Shown here: in pieces, positions 58,301-64,000 of the stretch
Numbering within the stretch: the stretch's first letter is position 1
Layout: each line of letters starts with the position of its first letter
Origin: Fusarium oxysporum f. sp. lycopersici 4287
Lineage: Eukaryota > Ascomycota > Sordariomycetes > Hypocreales > Nectriaceae
DNA length: 64,000 bases
Assembly: GCF_000149955.1 (NCBI RefSeq)
Contig: NC_030992.1
Location: 2,283,477-2,347,476 of the forward strand
Direction of reading: 5' to 3'
Made by a program: the position numbers and the translations under genes
The notes under the pieces: generated by a model
What the model was told of the DNA's origin: nothing
Database searches by the model: none
The model's input: only the letters and a program-made list of their open reading frames with translations

Positions 58301-61300
58301 AATAGCACAGCTGCCCCAGTGGTACCGTTGTGTTTGTTGTCCGTCGCTTCCGACACCAAAAGACAGGTATTCCCGGTTTGAGGCTTGGGAAAGGCACTTG
58401 GTTCGAACGTTGAGATCTCGAAATGTCACTACCGACGGTCTCGATTCCACTATTGTATTTCATCTGATGCTTGTGCGTGTAACGCCTGTTGAACCGTAGC
58501 GTAGAATCGCGGCTCAGATGATGCCTAGATAGGGGTGTCTCAAAGCCAAGCCCTGTGCCAGTTTCGTTGGCGGTGAACCTTTGGAGAGTCCAGAAAGTCG
58601 GTAAGTTGATGTTTGGAAACTCTAATACTCGGGGAGGCCCGGGGAGCATGAACGTGTCAAGCGGTTACGAAGGTGAAGATGGGGTTTCCAGAAGACTTCC
58701 GGAAGAGGCAATGCGTGCTGGTCCAAAAGGGAAAGTCGGGGTGTCCAACCTTGGGGTGAGGTAGTGCGAAAAGCATGACGGCGGGGGCAAGACCGAGCAA
58801 TGGAATAACTTCGCGTCAAGCAAGTCTTACTTGCTTCACACCTCTCATCAAAGGGCGTTGCTAACCAGCGCCCATGTATCCAGTACATCGAGTCCAACGG
58901 AGCGCGCCAACAACCTACCTTAAGAGGCCTAGAGAAAGGGGTAATGTCGAATGTGGATAGTTCGTCTCCTGGACCGCGAGTTTAAGCCCGATGTGGCGGA
59001 GATGGGCATGAAATATCCCGAATCTGTGGAAGTAAGGACCCGAAAGGTTGGGCGAAGTTGCTATGCTGACAATGCGGGCGGCAGCTATTAGATTTCTGGT
59101 AAGGGGCCGGGGACATCATCAACAAACTTTGTGGGAGAACCAGTGGCTCGGTACGTGGGAGCAACGCCTTTTAGTGAACCGAAGCGGTGAGTAGCGACAT
59201 CGCCGCACTACTGAATCTACCAAGATGTGAGATTCCCGAGCTGTTTCCTTGATACCTATCCGACTGATGAAGTTGATGAGGCTCTTTTTGCTGTGAATCA
59301 TGACAGCGGATCTACCCAGGTATCCTGGTCCTCACAAGGGGCTGACAGCTGCAGCAAGGGTGGCCTTGTCCAATAGCGAGCAGCGGTGGGTGTTGCGTTG
59401 GGGCTGCACGCTGTCAATGAGGGGAAGAATTACGAGGGATGGATGGTATGGCGTAAGTGATGTTGACCTGCTATCCTGCCAAGTTGATTTGGCGCTATGT
59501 ATGCCACGGACCGCCCCTTTCCAATGAACGATGTCTTGCAGCTGACCGCCTACCTAGCTATGACATGCATCCTGGGCCTTCTTTTTCAGATTGCCGTGAA
59601 TTATCGGGACTCGTGATCCACTGGATGGGTTCGTTCAGTCTTGCAGATCCATGGAACGCCATCCGGCCCATCTACGACACAGTGGGTAGCACGTCTTTTA
59701 CATGTTGGGGCATGCATACCTTCTGAATCAAGTGCGAGCCTAATAATTAACCCCAACGTCATGGGCAATCTACTGAGTTCACCGGAAGATATGTTGATGT
59801 TCCAATCAGCTGAGCAACAGCAAACCCCACCAGTCTCGAGCTGAGTGAAACAGTGAAAGACACAATTAGGGCTAATATGCTAGACCCTGATTTCTGGAAA
59901 TGGTTTAGGGGAGCAGCCAAGCCGCGAGGGCGGTGAAGGGTTCTTTGCGATGGATGCGCAGTAGCGAATTGCCTCGTTTTATGATGCCATGTTCATTCCA
60001 TTGGTGCTTTCTCGAACCGGCTGGTTGGAAAGGTAAAGGCGCCACCGGGATTTGACAGCGAACGATGATCTTGATGGCGTAAAGATCGATGGGTCCCGAG
60101 AGGATGGATGAGCGTATGTCGGACGGCAGTTGGACAGAACAGGGAAGTGCCTCTTCCGTGAGGAGGGAAATTCAATTCAGTGGCCCAGCGTCATGGCCTT
60201 ACGATGGCTAGCTGAAGGCGGAGGATGTCGAAAGCTTGCCTAAGCCATTTGGCTGGAGGCGAGACTTGGGAGGCACCTATCCGTAGACAGGTATGGATTA
60301 CGAATGGGCGATGCTGGTAGTGGTTTTGAGAATGATCAAAGGTTTGAGTACCTACTATACCTTGGTAGGTATGCACATGCGCTCAGACACCGAGTATTTC
60401 GACCAATAAATAACGGAGGGGATTGGGATCACTGGGAGCGGGAGGGACGGAAATACCCTTGTTCTTGTTTGCACCATGTTCAAGAATGGAAGGACTGGGA
60501 TGCAGACGCGTGCTGGTGATCTAGCAGATTGACTTCTTTAGAGCTCAGTTGTGGATTCCTTAGAACGGTAGGTAGTCGTCGCATCTAATGTCTGATTCTG
60601 TCTCAAGATCGCATCACTTCCGCTGACTAAGGTATAAGTGATCTAGCTCTTGTTATGCACATCCGCCCGGTTCACCTGGCAACCGTAACCACCATGATTG
60701 GTGTCATGTAACTCTAGGGCACAGCATGGAGTTGTTGACTAGAGGATGGACTAACATGCAGCTTTGCTGTGAAGATGTATGAACGGTTCATGGCATGACT
60801 GCTTCAGAAGAATGCGGGAAACACATCCCCCAATCGATGATGATTTTTTCATTCAAAGTCGGACTACATACATGTCTTAATGCCAGCGGTTACGGAATGT
60901 CAACTCTCAGCTGAAGGGCATATGTAGGTTCTGATTGGTTCATGCCATATGGTTACCGCTGGTGATGATACAACAGAAACTTCGAATTGATCGAACCTTT
61001 GCAAACGAATTGTATTAGAATCATCTGAGAATCTGGTTTTATGTATTAGCGTATTCGTATCGGCAATCAATCGAGCGGTTAGAACAAAGTATGTGAGAGG
61101 CTTAGATGAGCCCCATGTCCCCTCCAACAGTTACCCTTGCTGCGTTTATTCAGTGTCAACGGTTGCTTGGGCAATGCGCCAGCAACGATATAACCCACCA
61201 CGACCCTATCACCAGACGTCTCGAGAAGCAACCCTACCAACACCGCATCAAATCGACTCAATTCAACTCCACATGTATCCTCCACCAAAAACCGCAGCCT

Positions 61301-61558
61301 TCTGAGGTAACTAGACATCTTCATCCCCGCATTGCTCCAGCTTTGCTGTCGATCAATCATAGGTCCGTCCATCTGCCGCTGCCAGACTGCCTTTGCAAAT
61401 CACCACTTCAAACACTTGGATCAACTCCTTGCACAAGGTGCACAACCATAGTGCAGTCGCTTCGACATCTAGAATAGTGCCACGACTGCTGTGCTACTAC
61501 TGTTCTACACCTCGTATCAACTCTATCAAGCACTGCTATCCAGCATCCGTTGCCCACC
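55320..61558. other. 6.2-kb gene-poor region, possibly with decayed gene fragments
   Basis: No intact gene. On the minus strand around 57690-58370 several short pieces look protein-like (NHVPNVKVDRFIGYGMGAS; FAYWSPEVESAIPGITMVKTWD shortened by stops; PFLDAWVLKRVILWRDVIEA) in different frames, suggesting an unidentified relic. A T14 run is at 56633-56646. TAGGTA words occur near 60343-60372. The last few hundred bases are the promoter side of the MARVEL gene. Confidence 0.4.
56633..56646 (+). repeat. T14 homopolymer
   Basis: Fourteen T in a row, in the region 3' to the 54804 gene. Confidence 0.8.
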
Positions 61559-62092
61559 ATGCGATACAACCTTATCCAAATGATCCTGCGCAGCGTCGCT
61601 CTGCTCATGACGCTCCTCCTAACGGCTCTCATCGGCAACGTCATGGCGTCAAATATTGACGCCGCAGGCTCTGCAACGGCTGCCGTCAACTTTATCATGT
61701 TTATCGCAGTTGTCTGCTGGGTCGTTTGCATCGTCGGCCTTCTCGCTTTCTTTGTCTCAGCTCTCGACAAACCACTTATGCAGCTACCGTTGGATGGCAT
61801 AGCTGTTCTTTTCACGTTCATCGGTGCTATTGTTCTTGCAGCAAAGCTGCGTGTCGTCAACTGCGGAGATATTAACCCCAAAGCTCTGCCTGGAGACTGG
61901 ATCGCCTGGGGCTCAGCGAGTGATGAGGGACGGTGCCGTCGACTACAAGCAAGCACTGTCTTCATATGGTTCCTGTTCGCCTGCGTGTCTGGAAGTCTCT
62001 TTTTGACCATCAGAACTGCACGCAATCAGTACGGCTCGCTTCGCAGTGCCGCTTCACGGCCATCAATGTCTCAAATTTCTTCAAGCGTCTGA
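61559..62092 (+). CDS. Four-segment MARVEL-type membrane protein
   Basis: The ATG at 61559 starts MRYNLIQMILRSVALLMTLL; the frame is intron-less, 177 residues. Four hydrophobic segments are visible: ILRSVALLMTLLLTALIGNV, VNFIMFIAVVCWVVCIVGLL, LDGIAVLFTFIGAIVLAAKL and STVFIWFLFACVSGSLFLTI. A loop with two cysteines (VVNCGDINP ... EGRCRRLQ) precedes the last segment. The layout matches fungal MARVEL proteins such as Nce102, which organise plasma-membrane domains. The exact function is inferred from this architecture. The Ser-rich tail may be cytosolic. Confidence 0.85.
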   Translation: MRYNLIQMILRSVALLMTLLLTALIGNVMASNIDAAGSATAAVNFIMFIAVVCWVVCIVGLLAFFVSALDKPLMQLPLDGIAVLFTFIGAIVLAAKLRVVNCGDINPKALPGDWIAWGSASDEGRCRRLQASTVFIWFLFACVSGSLFLTIRTARNQYGSLRSAASRPSMSQISSSV

Positions 62093-62677
62093 TGAGCCGT
62101 AAGCACATCAGGGAACCATAATATAACGGCTCAGCTGCGTACAAGGGTCCCGGTCATGATCACGTTGGCTGTTTGCTCTAGTACCATCAGCGCAAGCGTC
62201 ATGACCACAAACTCCGTGGAACACTGTGTATGTGTTTCCTTTAGCCCCGTTACACCAGAACCGCCCGAGGGCATCACCAACTCTTGAGTACCGGTATCAA
62301 GTTGCATTAGGACATAGAGAGCGTTCAACATTAAGGATTATTATACCAGGATTGTTAGATGTATTTGTCTTTTGGAAGGGGAGTTGGGATGGGTAGTTCA
62401 TTCAGAACAGGTGTTGGATGAAGGGTAATGATCATGCAGTGAATGAAACTTTAATATAAGGACGGTTTTGGTTTTCAAGATTTCACTGGATATCCGGTTG
62501 TTAGTACTAGAGTGTCTGTTGGTTGACAAGAGGAACAAAACAAGGGTATTTGGGATCATATATTATTAAAAGAAAGAAAACATATGCATATTTATACCCC
62601 AACACCGTATGAAAGCCATGCATATTACTCAGGTCATCCATTCATATCGAGATCGGATCGTCCGGTTTGAAGTATGT
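62093..62677. other. Intergenic region between convergent genes
   Basis: 585 bp without a recognised gene, holding the 3' ends of the MARVEL and Mim2-like genes. Confidence 0.5.
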
Positions 62678-63084
62678 CTATAACGTTGCCGCTGTTTCCA
62701 CAACACCCGCCGCCTTGAAGGTCGCCTTATTTGTCAATCGAATGTCGACGTTATGCGCCCACTCCATGTATCGTGACCAACCTAGACAACGACTGGTTAG
62801 AGAACTCATCAATCTTGGAGAAATGGTGATATAAGTGAATGAATCAATTACTCACTCCAGTAGGCAAATTTGCGACCAAAGTATTTACCCATCCAGGGGA
62901 CAATCATCATTGTCAGTATCAATTGTAGCTGCTCGAGGCTGCGCTCCCACTCCGCTTGAGCATCAGTGTCGGAGGTATCGGAGTAAATGTCATCGGTAGA
63001 TATGGATGGGAGAGAGTCCAGATCGTCCTTGTCATCTGACATGGACGCATCATGGAGGTCAACAAGGGAGGAATCGGCGGCCAT
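62678..63084 (-). CDS. MIM2: Mim2-like mitochondrial outer-membrane protein
   Basis: Exon 1 at 63084-62856 and exon 2 at 62781-62678, split by a 74-nt intron (GTGAGT...CTAG), give 110 residues. The N-terminal 45 residues are acidic (DDKDDLDSLPS, DIYSDTSDTD). The core EWERSLEQLQLILTMMIVPW followed by MGKYFGRKFAYWSWSRYMEW is a single membrane span with flanking basic and aromatic residues, as in Mim2 of the MIM complex. That complex inserts alpha-helical proteins into the mitochondrial outer membrane. Mim2 is short and weakly conserved, so the name is a good match rather than certain. The ATG at 63084 is the first in this frame. Confidence 0.7.
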
Positions 63085-63886
63085 GTTGACAGTCGTGATG
63101 TGAGTGACCTGAGTACAGATTCGCTCAGCCAATGCAGTTCTGGATATGTCTGTAGGCCACAGGACGTTGAGTATGTCTTCGGAGGTCGTGAATGGTTGGT
63201 ATTGGGTGTCAAGATCACAGCTTGCTTCCAGCGAGACAGTAGCAAGCCAGGTTGAGAGGTAGTTAGCTATGTTAAAGTAACTTCTATGTTAGAGACTGGT
63301 GAGTCCCAGGTGTTCCAAGTATAGAGGAATGAACGGAGGCCGTTGCCGTATCGTCAGATGTAATTGCGTTGCGACAATCAGCAATAGAAGATCGATCGAG
63401 GTGATTGATAGTTGTTACAGTTGTAAAGGCCGTAGTCGCATCGGGGCCCGGAGCTAGGCTCCGACAAGAAACTGGGGGAAGCTCTGACGAGCTTCCCGCT
63501 TGATTGGTGCGGACCACACTTTCTCAGCATCACGTGGACATTCCCGTGACTCTCTATCGTGAAGCTTGGGGGCCGCCTGCGCTTTGGTTTGGGCTGTGGT
63601 TGACTCAAGGTATCGCTCACCCGGCCCATGACGCTGGACTGATCTCCCTCTACATCCTAAACCCACAACTAAATCCATCAGAAGAAGCATACCAACAGCG
63701 CGCGCAGACTCTGCGATCCAAGAATACAAACGATATATCATTGCGCGAGAAGCCCCAAGCCAAAGATCTTCACAGTACCTTATACGAAGAAGCCGCCCAT
63801 TTGCGACACCCACATCCAGCAAAAAACCCCAATAAACCAGCAACTGGCCATTAACAGCAAAATCAAGAAGCAGCCGCATAGCAATC
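63085..63886. other. Upstream region of the Mim2-like gene
   Basis: Two overlapping frames on opposite strands (63504-63854 plus, 63454-63933 minus) are open. The plus one begins at TTG rather than ATG, and neither shows a domain, so neither was called. Confidence 0.4.
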
Positions 63887-64000
63887 ATGGAGGGCGAGGT
63901 GAGTGATGAGCCTGCAACAAATTGCACATACATTTTCCTACCAACCCTTATTGAAAAGGCTGCTGGTACATGACACGAAAATACAACCTACCCACTACAA
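63887..64000 (+). CDS. Possible first exon of a gene that runs off the window
   Basis: ATG GAG GGC GAG at 63887-63898 is followed directly by GTGAGT, a good donor, so a short exon MEGE plus intron is possible. Support is weak because the rest lies outside the window. Confidence 0.2.

Noticed and set aside
63454..63933. Opposed open frames upstream of the Mim2-like gene
   Set aside because: Both lack domains, the plus frame lacks an ATG start, and each is probably a shadow of the other.

Overview
This window reads as nuclear DNA of a filamentous ascomycete, most likely a Fusarium or other Hypocreales species. The genes are eukaryotic: they carry short introns of about 42 to 136 bp with GT...AG ends and CTAAC-like branch sites. 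Several products are fungal types (Zn2Cys6 regulators, a MICOS Mic12 subunit, a Mim2-like protein, a Y_phosphatase3 enzyme). Promoters are pyrimidine-rich. The species is inferred from gene content only. A 553-base run of N at 1989-2541 marks a draft assembly. Gene starts were set at ATG codons, and introns were placed by joining reading frames, with exon sums checked to be multiples of three.

Layout. 1-12 kb: a Zn2Cys6/maltose-acetyltransferase fusion (broken by the gap), a frameshifted Zn2Cys6 regulator, a mitochondrial PPR protein, the spliceosome protein Cwf18 and a zinc-knuckle/SR protein. 12.8-14.6 kb: a decayed copy of adenylosuccinate lyase. 16-25 kb: a dense housekeeping block with an R3H-SUZ RNA-binding protein, eIF3f, Utp25, mitochondrial ribosomal protein bL17m and Mic12. 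25-30 kb: a less conserved stretch with two genes (a calcineurin-like phosphoesterase and a nucleotidyltransferase-like protein) that are each cut by one in-frame TAG, with a short open reading frame in between. 30-47 kb: ALA dehydratase (HEM2), a membrane acyltransferase, a membrane-anchored amidohydrolase, a tyrosine/serine phosphatase, a small basic protein, a large disordered protein and a mitochondrial DUF1279/FAM210 protein. 47.4-61.6 kb: about 14 kb holding only one recognisable 171-codon gene. 61.6-64 kb: a MARVEL-type membrane protein and a Mim2-like outer-membrane protein.

Themes. Many genes serve RNA and protein synthesis or mitochondria: eIF3f and Utp25 share a 375-bp divergent promoter, and bL17m and Mic12 share a 431-bp one. 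The most interesting signal is the pair of TAG-interrupted genes at 27.1-28.0 and 29.0-29.7 kb. Both keep an open, conserved-looking tail in the same frame after the stop. This is the pattern expected of Fusarium genes repaired by A-to-I editing of UAG to UGG in sexual tissue, although recent nonsense mutations are an equally simple explanation. No tRNA, rRNA, CRISPR array or intact transposon was seen.
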